NCBI RefSeq assembly: GCF_002148965.1
Contig: NZ_NGFN01000040.1
Span: 1-35,418, forward strand
Source of the DNA: Streptomyces swartbergensis
Lineage (GTDB): Bacteria; Actinomycetota; Actinomycetes; Streptomycetales; Streptomycetaceae
Direction: 5' to 3'
DNA: 35,418 bases
Shown here: positions 7,331-17,113 of the stretch, in pieces
Layout of the letters: each line of letters begins with the position of its first letter
Position numbering within the stretch: position 1 is the stretch's first letter
Position numbers and translations under genes: made by a program
The notes under the pieces: generated by a model
What the model was told of the DNA's origin: nothing
Seen by the model: the letters and a program-made list of their open reading frames with translations, nothing else
Database searches by the model: none

Positions 7331-8520
7331 ACGGCTCTCCTCGCGGTGCGGCTCTCGGGCACGGGCTTCTCGGGGCCCCGGCGCGGCAGATAGACCAGCG
7401 CTTCGGTGGCCGCGAAGCGCAGGACGAACGTCGTCACCAGCGCGAGCGCCGTGGCGGACAGCACGCCCAGGTGGAACTGGTGCACGAACAGCGCGATCAG
7501 CGGGATGCGCAGCACCAGATCGGCGTTGGCGAGCAGCGCGAACCGCCCGGCCCGGTCCCACCAGCGGCGGTGCCGGCGCCGCTCGCGGAACAGCAGGTGC
7601 TCGATGAGCACGAAGTTCCAGGCGACGCCGAGCTGGTTGGCGAGGATCTCCGCCGGTATGTAGTGCATGCCGACGGCGGTCAGCGCCCACAGGCCCAGCA
7701 GGTTCGGTACGAAGCCGGTGAGCCCGATCAGGCCGAAGCCGACCATGCGCGCGACCGGTGAGGCCGCGCGCAGCCCGGCCAGGTGGCGCAGGAAGCGCAG
7801 GCCCTCCTGCGCGGTGGACTTGGACTCCCCGGCGAACCGGTCCTGGAAGACGAAGGGCACCTCGGTGACCGTGCGGGGGCGGCTGCGGACGGCGAGTTCG
7901 AGGAGGATCTTGTAGCCGAGCGGCTGGAGCACCTCGGCCGTGACCGCGCTGCGGCGGATCGCGAAGAAGCCGCTCATCGGGTCGCTGATGCCGTGCAGCC
8001 GGCGCGGGAACAGCGCCTTGGTCAGCCAGGTCGCCCCGCGCGAGACGGCCACGCGGTAGCTGCCCGCGAGCCCGGCCCGGCTGCCGCCCTTGATGTACCG
8101 GGAGGCGACGACCAGCCCGGCGTTCGCCCGCTCGCCGGTGGCGACCAGGTCGGGCACGAGGGACGGCGGGTGCTGGCAGTCGCCGTCCATGACGACGATC
8201 CAGTCGGACGTGGCCGCCTTCAGCCCCTCGACGACCGCGCCGCCGAGCCCGCCCACCGGCTCCTGGCGGTGCAGCACGGTCACCGGGAAGGGGCAGTCCT
8301 GCGCCGCCTCCTGGATGACCTCGGGCGTGTCGTCGGTGGAGTCGTCCACGAAGACGACCTCGCAGGGCAGCCGGGCCGGGACGGACTCGGTGATCTGGCG
8401 GAGCAGCTGCCGTACGTTCGCCGACTCGTTGAACGTCGGTACGACGATGGTGACGGCGCCCGGTTCGGGGATCTCGGCGGTCTCGACGACCTCACCGGGG
8501 ACGGTGGACTCCTGGCTCAT
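7327..8520 (-). CDS. GT2 (DPM synthase-like) fused to GtrA domain
   Basis: A 397-residue two-domain protein. The N-terminal GT2 domain (about 20-250) resembles dolichol/polyprenyl-phosphate mannose synthase, with the nucleotide-binding VFVDDS (Asp59-Asp60) and the metal/acceptor motif MDGDCQHPP (111-119). The C-terminal 140 residues hold four membrane segments of the GtrA family (KARMVGFGLIGLTG-type start near 255), associated with lipid-linked sugar transfer across the membrane. The likely role is to make polyprenyl-phosphate sugar and supply it to the GT-C enzyme encoded just upstream. The ATG at 8520 overlaps that gene's stop (ATGA), and its own stop overlaps the oxidase start. Confidence 0.9.
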   Translation of the reverse strand: MSQESTVPGEVVETAEIPEPGAVTIVVPTFNESANVRQLLRQITESVPARLPCEVVFVDDSTDDTPEVIQEAAQDCPFPVTVLHRQEPVGGLGGAVVEGLKAATSDWIVVMDGDCQHPPSLVPDLVATGERANAGLVVASRYIKGGSRAGLAGSYRVAVSRGATWLTKALFPRRLHGISDPMSGFFAIRRSAVTAEVLQPLGYKILLELAVRSRPRTVTEVPFVFQDRFAGESKSTAQEGLRFLRHLAGLRAASPVARMVGFGLIGLTGFVPNLLGLWALTAVGMHYIPAEILANQLGVAWNFVLIEHLLFRERRRHRRWWDRAGRFALLANADLVLRIPLIALFVHQFHLGVLSATALALVTTFVLRFAATEALVYLPRRGPEKPVPESRTARRAV

Positions 8521-10166
8521 CGCGCGCCTCCGGCGGTGGTCTGGATCTGGCGGATCTCGATGCGGTCCGCACCGGTGCCGAAGGTGGCGACCGGGGCCGA
8601 GTGCTCCATGGCGGCCTTGACGTTGGGCAGGTCGGCCGCGTCCCGCCGCACGGTCGGCGAGGCGACGACGTAGTCGAGGTCCTTCCAGCCGCGCGGCATC
8701 GTCTTCGTCACGGCCGGGTCGAGGTCGGCCTTGTAGAACCAGATGACGCCGAGGCCCGGCCGGTAGCCCTGGTGCACGAGGTCGAGCCAGAGGGCGTCGT
8801 CGACCAGGACCCGGGTGCGCTCCGGGTGCTCGACCTCGGTGGCCAGCCATTTGGACGCGGCCTTGTACGGGGCGTTGGCGTCGGTGGTGACGGCGGTGCG
8901 GGCGCCGTCGTACCAGTGCGGTACGACGTAGGAACCGGCGGCGACGGCGAGGACCGTGGCGAGCGCGTACCGGCCCACGCTGACGTACCGTTTCTCCGCC
9001 TCGGAGCGCCAGCGGCTCAGCACCGCGTGGGCGACGGAGGCGGTTCCTCCGGCGAGGACGAGAGCGAGGAACGGCAGGGCCTGGATGACGTACATCGCGG
9101 GCAGGTAGCCGTTGGGGCGCAGGGCCAGCGCCGCGAAGATCGCGACGGCCAGGGCCGGTCCGGCCAGGGCGCGGGCGGTGACCGACCAGCGCCAGGTGAG
9201 GAGCAGCAGCAGGGCGCCCGCGAGGCCGCCGAGGGGGAGGATCTTGTCGTAGTACAGCCATGACTGGAGCACGCCCCAGGAGCCGGAGCCCTGGTCGAGG
9301 ATGAAGCCCGAGCCGGGCCTGGTCATCTGGTACTTGACGCCGTCCCAGAGGGAGACGTGCCCGGCGCCCGGCAGCAGTTCGCCCTTGAGCAGGGCGAACA
9401 GCGGGTACGCGAAGCCGATCATGGCGCAGGCCGTGACGGCTCCGGTGAGGGCGAACTTGCGGGTGTCCTTGTGGCTGTGCCGCCACATGGTGAGGAACAG
9501 CGCGGGCAGGACGATGAGCATCGTCTCTTTGGTGAGGACGGCCGTGGCGGCCGCCATCCCCGCGCCGAAGTGGTGCCAGAGGTGGCGGCTCGGGGACGCG
9601 GCCAGGGTGAAGGCCAGCAGCGTCCACATCACCGCGAGGTTGTCGAGGAAGATCTCCCGCTGGAGGACGACCGACAGCGGCGAGAGTCCGAAGAACACCA
9701 TGCCGAGCGCGGCCGCCCAGCGGGGCAGGGCGAGGCGGCGGCCCAGCACGTAGACGAGGACCGCGCTGATGCCGCTGATCACCAGCATCGCGGCGCGCAT
9801 GGAGCCCACCGTCATCGACTCGGGGCTGATCAGCGCCGGGATCCAGGTCAGCACGGCGATCTGGATCCAGCCGAGCGGCGGGTGGTCGTACCAGTAGGTG
9901 TAGTGGGCGAGGCCGTTGCCCTGCTGGACCGACCAGGCCTGGGCGAGGTAGGTGCCCTCGTCGTCGCTGAGGGCCGGGTAGTCGGCGATGTTCCAGCCCT
10001 GCACGACGAGGATCGCCACGAGGAGGACACCGCACAGGAGCAGGTCGGGCCGGGAGGAGCGCAGCCGCCTCGGCGGCTCCACGCGTCGGTGCGCAACGGT
10101 GCCGGACACAGGCCGGCGCTGCGCGGGGACCTTCGCTGTGGTCACCGCGGGAAGGGTGGAGGTCAC
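8517..10166 (-). CDS. GT-C family glycosyltransferase (PMT/ArnT-like)
   Basis: A 549-residue polytopic membrane protein with about 11 hydrophobic segments. After a 42-residue cytoplasmic tail and the first membrane helix, an external loop carries LSDDEGTYLAQAW (66-78, catalytic-type Asp68-Asp69-Glu70) and YWYDHPPLGW (91-100), signatures of GT39/GT83 enzymes. Such enzymes move a sugar from a polyprenyl-phosphate donor to an acceptor outside the membrane. The donor is probably made by the downstream DPMS/GtrA protein. GTG 10166 overlaps the upstream gene's stop (GTGA). The acceptor is unknown and could be the polymer made by the upstream synthase or a protein. Confidence 0.88.
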   Translation of the reverse strand: MTSTLPAVTTAKVPAQRRPVSGTVAHRRVEPPRRLRSSRPDLLLCGVLLVAILVVQGWNIADYPALSDDEGTYLAQAWSVQQGNGLAHYTYWYDHPPLGWIQIAVLTWIPALISPESMTVGSMRAAMLVISGISAVLVYVLGRRLALPRWAAALGMVFFGLSPLSVVLQREIFLDNLAVMWTLLAFTLAASPSRHLWHHFGAGMAAATAVLTKETMLIVLPALFLTMWRHSHKDTRKFALTGAVTACAMIGFAYPLFALLKGELLPGAGHVSLWDGVKYQMTRPGSGFILDQGSGSWGVLQSWLYYDKILPLGGLAGALLLLLTWRWSVTARALAGPALAVAIFAALALRPNGYLPAMYVIQALPFLALVLAGGTASVAHAVLSRWRSEAEKRYVSVGRYALATVLAVAAGSYVVPHWYDGARTAVTTDANAPYKAASKWLATEVEHPERTRVLVDDALWLDLVHQGYRPGLGVIWFYKADLDPAVTKTMPRGWKDLDYVVASPTVRRDAADLPNVKAAMEHSAPVATFGTGADRIEIRQIQTTAGGAR

Positions 10167-11452
10167 GCGGGAACGTCCTCTCGGGTCGCGGGAACGCCCT
10201 GCCGGCTCACGGCCGTCTCGTCGAGATGCGCGCCGACATGGGTCGTCAGCTCCCAGTCGTTGCGGCCGCGCTGCTCACGCCACACGGCACGGACGGCCGC
10301 CCCGGCGAGCAGGACCTGGTAGAAGGGGCCGCCCACGACCAGCTTCAGGTAGTGCGCGAACCGCACACGCAGCCCGTACTGCTTGCCGAAGTCGTGCAGC
10401 CCGACGATCTCGAAGACGAAGGTGACCAGGGCGGTGACCGCCGGCAGGAAGGTGATGAAGGCGATGCCGACGGGCACGTCCAGGAACAGCGCGATCGCCA
10501 CGTTCAGCGGGATGACCAGGCCGGTGAAGGCCTGCATGAACGGCGTCATCAGGGTGTAGCGGGCGAGCAGCCGCTGCCCGAGGGTGGGCAGTTGCTTCCA
10601 GTCCTTCTTCCGGTAGACCTGGAGGAACCCCTGGTTCCAGCGGGTGCGCTGCTTCAGCAGGGACATCAGCGAGCCCGGGGTCTCCTCCCGGGTCACCATG
10701 TCGGAGTCGTAGGCGACGACGACCTTCTTGCCGACGCTGGAGAGCCTCACGCCCAGGTCGCAGTCCTCGGCGAGGCAGTTCGGGTCCCAGCCGCCGGCGT
10801 CCCTGAGGACGCCCGTGCGGACGAAGACGGTGTTGCCGCCGAGCGGGATGAAACCTTTCTGCGCGTGCAGGTGGAGCCGCGAGCGGAACCAGAAGAAGTA
10901 CTCCAGGCAGTTGCGCAGGCTGTACCAGCTGGAGTGGAAGTTGATCAGCTGCACCCCGCCCTGGACGACGTCCGCGCCGGTGGTGCGGAAGGCGTGGTCG
11001 ACGTGCGCGAGGAGCTCGGGGTGGACCTGGTCCTCCGCGTCGAAGACACCGACGACGTCGCCGCGGCAGTGCGGCAGCGCCGTGTTCATGGCCTTCGGCT
11101 TGTTCTTCTTCTCGTGCGTGTCGACGACGACACGGACCCGTGGATCACGTGCCGCGGCGTGCTCGGCCACGGCGGTGGTCTCCGGGTCGTCGTGCCCGAC
11201 GATCACGATGATCTCGAAGTCGGTGTGGCTCGACTCCAGCAGCCGCTGGATCGTGTGGTCCAGCACCGCCTGCTCGTGCCGGGCGGGCAGCAGCAGCGAG
11301 AACGAGACGTGCTCGTCCCCGTCCGGACTGCTGAACCGCGTGGAGGCGAGCACTTCCGGCGTACGCCAGGCGTGCATCTGCCACCACAGGGTGAAGGCCG
11401 CCATCCAGAACAGGGCCAGTGAAACGGCAGCGATGAAGACAGACGTCAGCAA
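10163..11452 (-). CDS. Processive-type GT2 glycosyltransferase
   Basis: A 429-residue membrane glycosyltransferase resembling cellulose/hyaluronan/PNAG-type synthases. It has an N-terminal membrane helix (about 4-26), then the catalytic domain with FDAED (137-141), the catalytic-base motif LAEDCD (227-232) and QRTRW (268-272), followed by three or four C-terminal membrane helices (about 295-400). The Q..RW motif points to chain elongation coupled to export. No PilZ domain is present. The start is TTG 11452 with a G-rich Shine-Dalgarno sequence (plus strand 11459-11464). It is first in the four-gene coupled run. The polymer cannot be named from sequence. Confidence 0.88.
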   Translation of the reverse strand: MLTSVFIAAVSLALFWMAAFTLWWQMHAWRTPEVLASTRFSSPDGDEHVSFSLLLPARHEQAVLDHTIQRLLESSHTDFEIIVIVGHDDPETTAVAEHAAARDPRVRVVVDTHEKKNKPKAMNTALPHCRGDVVGVFDAEDQVHPELLAHVDHAFRTTGADVVQGGVQLINFHSSWYSLRNCLEYFFWFRSRLHLHAQKGFIPLGGNTVFVRTGVLRDAGGWDPNCLAEDCDLGVRLSSVGKKVVVAYDSDMVTREETPGSLMSLLKQRTRWNQGFLQVYRKKDWKQLPTLGQRLLARYTLMTPFMQAFTGLVIPLNVAIALFLDVPVGIAFITFLPAVTALVTFVFEIVGLHDFGKQYGLRVRFAHYLKLVVGGPFYQVLLAGAAVRAVWREQRGRNDWELTTHVGAHLDETAVSRQGVPATREDVPA

Positions 11453-11589
11453 ACAGATCCCCCCAGATCCCAGAACCCCCCGCCGCGACGGCTCACCTCA
11501 TCCGTCACGGCACTGTGCAGAGATTAGGGGGGAACTGTGAAGCCTGGGGGCTGTTCAGATAAAGAGCATGTTTCCGTCGATTCCCGACT

Positions 11590-13623
11590 TCAGTTGCTCA
11601 ACGCCGCTCGCAACCTCTCGGCATCGGTCGTCGGGGCGTCGCATGTGAAGTTACGGCAGACGTACGCGGCCGGTTCACCGCCGACCAGCGGACGGTCCGC
11701 GAGCAGCGGAAACTCGTCGCTGCCGGGGGCGCCGACGGCGACCACCGCACCGGGCGCGGTGCCCAGAAGTGCCGTGCGGTGCAGGGTCCTCGTGCCCTCG
11801 TGGTCGAGCGACGGTCCCACGATCGCGACCTCACGCGGCCCGTCCAGCGCGGCCTCCGCGGCGGCGAGCCCCCAGCCGATGAAGCGGGGCACGCGCGGCC
11901 CGAGCGCCTTGACGACGCCGAGGGCCCGCTCGGCGGCGGTGCGGTGGGGCCCGGACCCGGTGTGCGCGGCGTAGCTCAGCAGGGCGCTCGCCGCCGCGGT
12001 CCAGCCGGACGGGGCGGCGTTGTCGGTCGGGTCCTGCGGGCGGCGGATCAGCCGCTCGGCGTCGGCGGCGGTGTCGAACAGGGCGCCCGACTCCTCGTCG
12101 GTGAAACGGGCCAGGACGTGGTCGAGGAGGAACCCGGCGAACTCCAGCCAGACGCCCTCCCCGGTGACGGACGCCAGCGCGAGGAAGCCCTCCGCCACGT
12201 CGGCGTAGTCCTCCAGCACGCCCGCGTTGGCGCCGGCGTGGCCGTCCTTGCTGGTGCGGGTGATGTGGACCCGCTCGTCGAGGTGCAGCCGGACGAGGAG
12301 GTCGGCGGCGGCGAGGGCGGCCTCGACGAGGTCGGGCCGGTCGAAGCAGGCGCCGGTCTCGGCCAGGGCGGCGATCGCGAGCCCGTTCCAGGCGGCGACG
12401 ACCTTGTCGTCCCGGCCGGGGGCGGGACGCTCGGCCCGCGCCGCCAGCAGGCGCTCGCGGATCGAGGCGATCTTCTCGGCGTCGAACAGACCGTCCTGCT
12501 GGGGCAGTTGGAGGACGGACTGGCCGTGCTCGAAGGTGCCCTCCTCGGTGACGCCGAAGTACCGGGCGGCGAGTTCGGCATCCTGCTCGCCGAGGACCTC
12601 GCGCAGTTGCTCCGGCGTCCACACGTAGTACGCGCCCTCGACGTGCTTCCCGGTCCCGTCGTCGCTGTCGGCGTCCAGCGCGGAGGCGAACCCGCCCTCG
12701 TGCGTGCGCAGTTCGCGCACCATGAAGTCGGCCGTCTCCAGGGCGACCCGGCGGGCGAGCTCGGAGCCGGTGGCACGCCAGAGGTGGGCGTAGACCCGGC
12801 ACAGCAGGGCGTTGTCGTACAGCATCTTCTCGAAGTGCGGCACGATCCAGTCGCGGTCGACCGAGTAGCGGGCGAAACCCCCGCCGAGCTGGTCGTAGAT
12901 GCCGCCGCGGGCCATGCGCTCGCAGGTGTCCTGCGCCATCTGGAGGGCGCCCTCGGCGCCGGTGCGGGCGTGGTGGCGCAGCAGGAACTCCAGCACCATG
13001 GACGGCGGGAACTTCGGCGCCCCGCCGAATCCGCCGCGCTGCGGGTCGTACTCGCGGGTGAGCGCGAGCAGCGCCTGCGCGAGCTCCTGCTCGCCGGGCG
13101 TCCGGGCGTCGCCGTAGGAGATCTCCCGCCCGGCCAGGTCCCGGACGATCTTCCCGGCGACCTCGGTGACCTCGTCCCGCCGCTCCTCCCACGCCTGGTG
13201 GACGCCCTGGAGCACCTGCCGGAAGGAGGGCATGCCCTGGCGCGGGGCGGGCGGGAAGTACGTGCCGAAGTAGAACGGCTCGGCGTCCGGGGTGAGGAAG
13301 ACGGTCATGGGCCAGCCGCCGTGGCCGGTCGCGGCCTGCACGGCCTCCATGTAGACCGCGTCGACGTCCGGGCGCTCCTCGCGGTCCACCTTCACGCTCA
13401 CGTAGTGCGCGTTGAGGTACTCGGCGGTCTGCTGGTCCTCGAAGGACTCGTGTGCCATGACGTGACACCAGTGACAGCTGCTGTAGCCGATGCTGAGCAG
13501 CACGGGCACGTTCCGTTTGCGGGCCTCCTCGAAGGCCTCCGCCGACCAGGGCCACCAGTCGACGGGGTTGTCGGCGTGCTGCAGGAGGTAGGGGGACGTC
13601 TCGTGCGCCAGTCGGTTCGGCAT
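11590..13623 (-). CDS. DUF255 thioredoxin-fold protein (YyaL/SPATA20 type)
   Basis: A 677-residue protein with an N-terminal thioredoxin-like domain (about 1-165) carrying SSCHWCHVM (Cys50, Cys53), and a long alpha/alpha-barrel domain similar to N-acylglucosamine 2-epimerase folds. This matches the widely conserved DUF255/YyaL family in length and in the opening [20 protein letters not shown]. Its biochemical activity is not established. I prefer ATG 13623 over ATG 13632 because GCAGG lies 9 bases before the former and abuts the latter. It is divergent from the STAND gene and 137 bp upstream of the glycan cluster, which could be partly co-transcribed. Confidence 0.9.
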   Translation of the reverse strand: MPNRLAHETSPYLLQHADNPVDWWPWSAEAFEEARKRNVPVLLSIGYSSCHWCHVMAHESFEDQQTAEYLNAHYVSVKVDREERPDVDAVYMEAVQAATGHGGWPMTVFLTPDAEPFYFGTYFPPAPRQGMPSFRQVLQGVHQAWEERRDEVTEVAGKIVRDLAGREISYGDARTPGEQELAQALLALTREYDPQRGGFGGAPKFPPSMVLEFLLRHHARTGAEGALQMAQDTCERMARGGIYDQLGGGFARYSVDRDWIVPHFEKMLYDNALLCRVYAHLWRATGSELARRVALETADFMVRELRTHEGGFASALDADSDDGTGKHVEGAYYVWTPEQLREVLGEQDAELAARYFGVTEEGTFEHGQSVLQLPQQDGLFDAEKIASIRERLLAARAERPAPGRDDKVVAAWNGLAIAALAETGACFDRPDLVEAALAAADLLVRLHLDERVHITRTSKDGHAGANAGVLEDYADVAEGFLALASVTGEGVWLEFAGFLLDHVLARFTDEESGALFDTAADAERLIRRPQDPTDNAAPSGWTAAASALLSYAAHTGSGPHRTAAERALGVVKALGPRVPRFIGWGLAAAEAALDGPREVAIVGPSLDHEGTRTLHRTALLGTAPGAVVAVGAPGSDEFPLLADRPLVGGEPAAYVCRNFTCDAPTTDAERLRAALSN

Positions 13624-13718
13624 GGTGTCCATCCTGCCGCAGTACCCGGCCCAGCACGCGTCAGGCGCCGCGCGGGCGCCGCCCGGGGCGCACGCCCGAC
13701 GGACGCGCGGCGCCTCAA

Positions 13719-13748
13719 CCCGCCCGTGTCTTCACATAATCGGGCGGG
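13719..13748. promoter_or_regulatory. 8-bp inverted repeat around a -10-like element
   Basis: CCCGCCCG (13719-13726) and CGGGCGGG (13741-13748) flank a 14-base AT-richer centre that contains CATAAT (13735-13740), close to a -10 hexamer in the plus direction. It lies in the 238-bp divergent gap before the STAND gene at 13862, so it may be an operator over that promoter. No good -35 is visible. Confidence 0.4.
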
Positions 13749-13861
13749 GCACGCCCCCTCGCCCCGATGCGCCGTCGGCAGCACACTTGACCAAGGAAAC
13801 GACCGAGGGAACGACCGAGGTGACTAGCGAGCGCGCCGTCGCCGCCGGAGGGGGACGTGAC

Positions 13862-16800
13862 ATGCGGGACAGTCATCGGGCGGATGCCGAGCGGCTGTTG
13901 GCACGGGCCGTGGAGGAGGAGGTGCGCCGCACGGGCGGGCGCACCGACGGGAAGGTGCTGCTCGCCCGGGCGCGCGGGGCGCTCGACGCGATGGCGCAGA
14001 GCTCGGCCGAGGAGTACGAGGCCTACACGCGCGCCCTGGACGAGGCGGCGGCCGGGCAGCTCACCTTCGGGCAGCGCTACGCCCGGGAGGGCGGCGGGAC
14101 ACCGCTGCTGGTGGCCGGGGTCGCGGCGGTCGCGGCCGTCGTCGCCGACATGGCCCTGGGCACGAGTACCGGGACGGCGCTGGGCGCGGGCGTGACCGTG
14201 GGTGTCGTGGGCGCGGCGGCGACCGTCGTGAAGGTCGTCGGCTCGCATCTGCCGGCCGCGCACCGCCGGGCCGGCGCCGCGAGCCAGCCGGGCGGGCCCG
14301 AACAGCTGCGGCTCCAGTGGCTGACGGCACTGGAGGTGCGGGGCATCCGGCCGTTCCTCGACCAGCAGCGGGTGCTCGCCGCCTCCACGGGGCCGAAGAA
14401 GACGGGGCCGCGGCTGCGGGGCGCCGACAAGAGCGCGGCGGCGCGCGGGCGCAACGTGCTGGAGCAGTCCTTCGCGCAGCTCCCGGAACCGGCGGAGCCG
14501 TTCGCGGGGCGGCGCCACGAGCTGGCGCAGATCCGGCAGTGGGTGCAGGCGGCCCGGGCGAGCACCGAGACCCAGCCGACGGTGGTCGTCCTGCACGGCA
14601 CGCCGGGCAGCGGCCGTACGACCCTCGCGGTGCACGCCACGCACGAGCTGAAGGACTACTTCCGCGGCGCCTGCGTCGTCGACCTGCGCTCCGACGGCCC
14701 GGGCGAGTCGCCGCTGTCCACCCGCGACGCCCTGCTGCATCTGCTCAACCGGCTCGGCGCGCCCCGCGAGCAACTGCTGTTCCGCGAGCGCTCCTCCCCC
14801 GACCAGCAGGTCAAGCGGCTGAGCGAGCTGTACCACCAGCATCTGACCGGCCTGCCGGTCACGGTCGTCCTGGACGACGCCTCCGACGCCGAGCAGGTCC
14901 GCGCCCTGGTGCCGGAGCGGTCCGACAGTCTGGTCCTGGTGACCGCGCGGAAACCCCTGGAGCTGCCGGAGCTGCCCGCGCGGGTGCATCAGCTCGCAGT
15001 CGAGCCGCTGGACGCCGCCGGTGCGGAGGAACTGCTGGGCGCGGCGGCGCAGGACCGTTCCGGTCCGTACGACGCCGAGTCCGCCGACCGGGTCCGGGAG
15101 CTGTGCGGCGGGCTGCCGCTGGCGCTGCGCATCGCCGGCTCGTGCCTGGGCCCGCGCTCGCCGCGCGCGCTGGCCACGGACCTCGGAGCGTACGGCCCGG
15201 TCGAGCCGGTCGAGCGCGCCCTGTGGCTGCGCTACACCGACCAGCCGGAGCCCGTACGGCGGCTGCTGCGCCGGCTGGCCCTGGCCGGCCGGGCCTCGCT
15301 GGGCGCCGCCGCGGCCGCCGCGCTGCTGGCCACCGACGAGGCCGAGGCGAAACGCCGCCTCCAGGCCCTGACCCGGGCGGGCCTGATCGACCACGTCCGG
15401 GGCGACCGCTACCGGCTGCACGACCTGGTCCGCGCGTTCGCCCAGGCCCGGCTCCTCGACGAGGAGGACCCTGCCGAGCGCACGGCGGCACAGGAACGGC
15501 TGATCGTGAACTACGCCGAGCTGGCCGACTCGGTGCTGCGCATGGTCGACGGCAACATGTCGACCCGCACCAACCGCTTCAGCCCGTACGGCTTCCCCTC
15601 CCTCGACGAGGCCCTGCGCTGGCTGGACGACGAGTCGAGCTTCATCACCGCGGCGCTGCGGCACGCCGAGGGCGTGAACCAGACGGCGGTCCTGAACCTC
15701 CTGGGCGCCCTGTGCGACTACTGCCTGCTGCGCGGCGACCTCTACCGCCTCGGCGAGATCAGCGAGCTGGCCCAGGCGGTGGACGAGGGCCTGCTGGTCC
15801 GCTCGGTGCAGTGGCGCACCGGCATCGCGGCACGGCAGCTCGGCGAGCTGGACAAGGCCCGCACCACCCTGACCTCGGTCGTCGACCTGTACCGGGAGGC
15901 CCACCACGACGCGGGTGCCGCCCGCGCCCTGTGCTCCCTCGGCATCACCCTGCACCACCAGGGCAATCTGACGGAGGCGTCGGCGAAGCTCCGCGAAGCC
16001 CTGGCCCTGCAGTCCTCCCCCGAGCTGGCGACGGACCGGGCGTGGACGATGCACGCCCTGGCGGCCGTGGAGCGCGACCGCGCCCGGGTGGCCGAGGCGC
16101 TGGACCTGCTCACCGAGTCGCTGGTGCTGCACCGCGCCGGCGAGTCCGTGCACGGCCAGGCGTGGGCCCACTTCCAGCTCGGCCAGCTCGGCCTGCGCAT
16201 GGGGGACGTCCCGCGCGCCGAGTCCGAGCTGCGCGCGGCCCTGGAGCTGTACGGCCGCACCCGCGACGCCCGCGGCGAGGCCTGGGCCCTGACCCAGCTG
16301 GCCCGCGCCCGGCTGGTCGCCGGTGACGCGTCCCCGGCCGTGGAGGAACTGCGCGGGGCCGCCGCCCGGCACCGCGACAACGAGGACGCGCGCGGCGAGG
16401 CGTGGACCCTGTACTACCTCGGCCAGGCCCTGGAGGAGACGGGCAACCTGGACCAGGCGGTCCGCGAACTGGAACGCTCCCGCACGATGTTCTCCCGCAT
16501 GCGGGACGTCTACGGCCTGGCCTGCGCCCGCCACCACTCGGCGCGCGTCACCCGCGACCAGCGCGCGGCCCAGACGGGCTCGCTGCGCAACTCGGGCTTC
16601 GCCCGCCAGCTCCTGGTGGACGCCCGCGCCGACTTCCAGCGCATCGGCGTCGCCCACGGCGAGGCGTGGACCTGCCTGGAACTGGCGATCGTGGACGCGG
16701 GCAACGCCCGCACCCAACAGGCCCTGGCGCTGTGCGACGAGGCGACGGCCCTCTTCACGTCGTACGGCGACCGCCGGGGCGAGGACTGGGCCCGCTTCCT

Positions 16801-17062
16801 GCGCTGCACGCTCCTGCCGTACGCGGCCCCCGGCGGCATCGAGGTCGGCACGGCCGTGGCCCAGGAGGAACTGGCCGAGCTGTCCCGCGCGAGCCATCCG
16901 CTGCGCGACCAGAAACTGGACGACTACCTCGACGCGTACGCCTTGCTGCTGGAACGCGGCGTGACCCTGGAGGCCGGCTGGCAGGCCTGGCGCCTGGGCA
17001 TGGTGCCGAACCGGCATGCGCGGGAGGTGATGGGGGTGGTGGTCGCGGCGGAACAGAAGTGA
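13862..17062 (+). CDS. NB-ARC/TPR STAND protein with membrane hairpin
   Basis: A 1066-residue signalling ATPase. A helical N terminus (1-75) is followed by a hydrophobic hairpin (about 79-127) likely to anchor it in the membrane. The NB-ARC region spans about 212-430: Walker A GTPGSGRTT (246-254), Walker B VTVVLDDA (333-340), LVLVTARK (357-364) and GGLPLALR (416-423). A winged-helix region (RLHDLVRAFAQARL) and about ten TPR-like helical repeats fill the C terminus. The invariant Walker A Lys is Arg252 (codon cgt), which should weaken ATP hydrolysis. There is no N-terminal DNA-binding domain, so it is not an AfsR/SARP activator. ATG 13862 follows GGAGGGGG by seven bases; GTG 13820 is an alternative. 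Confidence 0.87.
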   Translation: MRDSHRADAERLLARAVEEEVRRTGGRTDGKVLLARARGALDAMAQSSAEEYEAYTRALDEAAAGQLTFGQRYAREGGGTPLLVAGVAAVAAVVADMALGTSTGTALGAGVTVGVVGAAATVVKVVGSHLPAAHRRAGAASQPGGPEQLRLQWLTALEVRGIRPFLDQQRVLAASTGPKKTGPRLRGADKSAAARGRNVLEQSFAQLPEPAEPFAGRRHELAQIRQWVQAARASTETQPTVVVLHGTPGSGRTTLAVHATHELKDYFRGACVVDLRSDGPGESPLSTRDALLHLLNRLGAPREQLLFRERSSPDQQVKRLSELYHQHLTGLPVTVVLDDASDAEQVRALVPERSDSLVLVTARKPLELPELPARVHQLAVEPLDAAGAEELLGAAAQDRSGPYDAESADRVRELCGGLPLALRIAGSCLGPRSPRALATDLGAYGPVEPVERALWLRYTDQPEPVRRLLRRLALAGRASLGAAAAAALLATDEAEAKRRLQALTRAGLIDHVRGDRYRLHDLVRAFAQARLLDEEDPAERTAAQERLIVNYAELADSVLRMVDGNMSTRTNRFSPYGFPSLDEALRWLDDESSFITAALRHAEGVNQTAVLNLLGALCDYCLLRGDLYRLGEISELAQAVDEGLLVRSVQWRTGIAARQLGELDKARTTLTSVVDLYREAHHDAGAARALCSLGITLHHQGNLTEASAKLREALALQSSPELATDRAWTMHALAAVERDRARVAEALDLLTESLVLHRAGESVHGQAWAHFQLGQLGLRMGDVPRAESELRAALELYGRTRDARGEAWALTQLARARLVAGDASPAVEELRGAAARHRDNEDARGEAWTLYYLGQALEETGNLDQAVRELERSRTMFSRMRDVYGLACARHHSARVTRDQRAAQTGSLRNSGFARQLLVDARADFQRIGVAHGEAWTCLELAIVDAGNARTQQALALCDEATALFTSYGDRRGEDWARFLRCTLLPYAAPGGIEVGTAVAQEELAELSRASHPLRDQKLDDYLDAYALLLERGVTLEAGWQAWRLGMVPNRHAREVMGVVVAAEQK

Positions 17063-17113
17063 GCGGCCCCGCACGAGTCGTTGTCGGACGTTTCGCAGAC
17101 GACGGGACGGCGG

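Noticed and set aside
5000..7393. Long plus-strand open frame opposite the copper oxidase
   Set aside because: Its Val/Arg/Gly-rich translation has no family features, and the opposite strand has a full signal peptide and active site.
13801..13822. Start of the first STAND gene at GTG 13820
   Set aside because: ATG 13862 has a far stronger Shine-Dalgarno sequence; kept only as an alternative.
13862..17062. AfsR/SARP-type transcription activator
   Set aside because: NB-ARC and TPR fit, but there is no N-terminal winged-helix/BTAD region; instead there is a hydrophobic hairpin.
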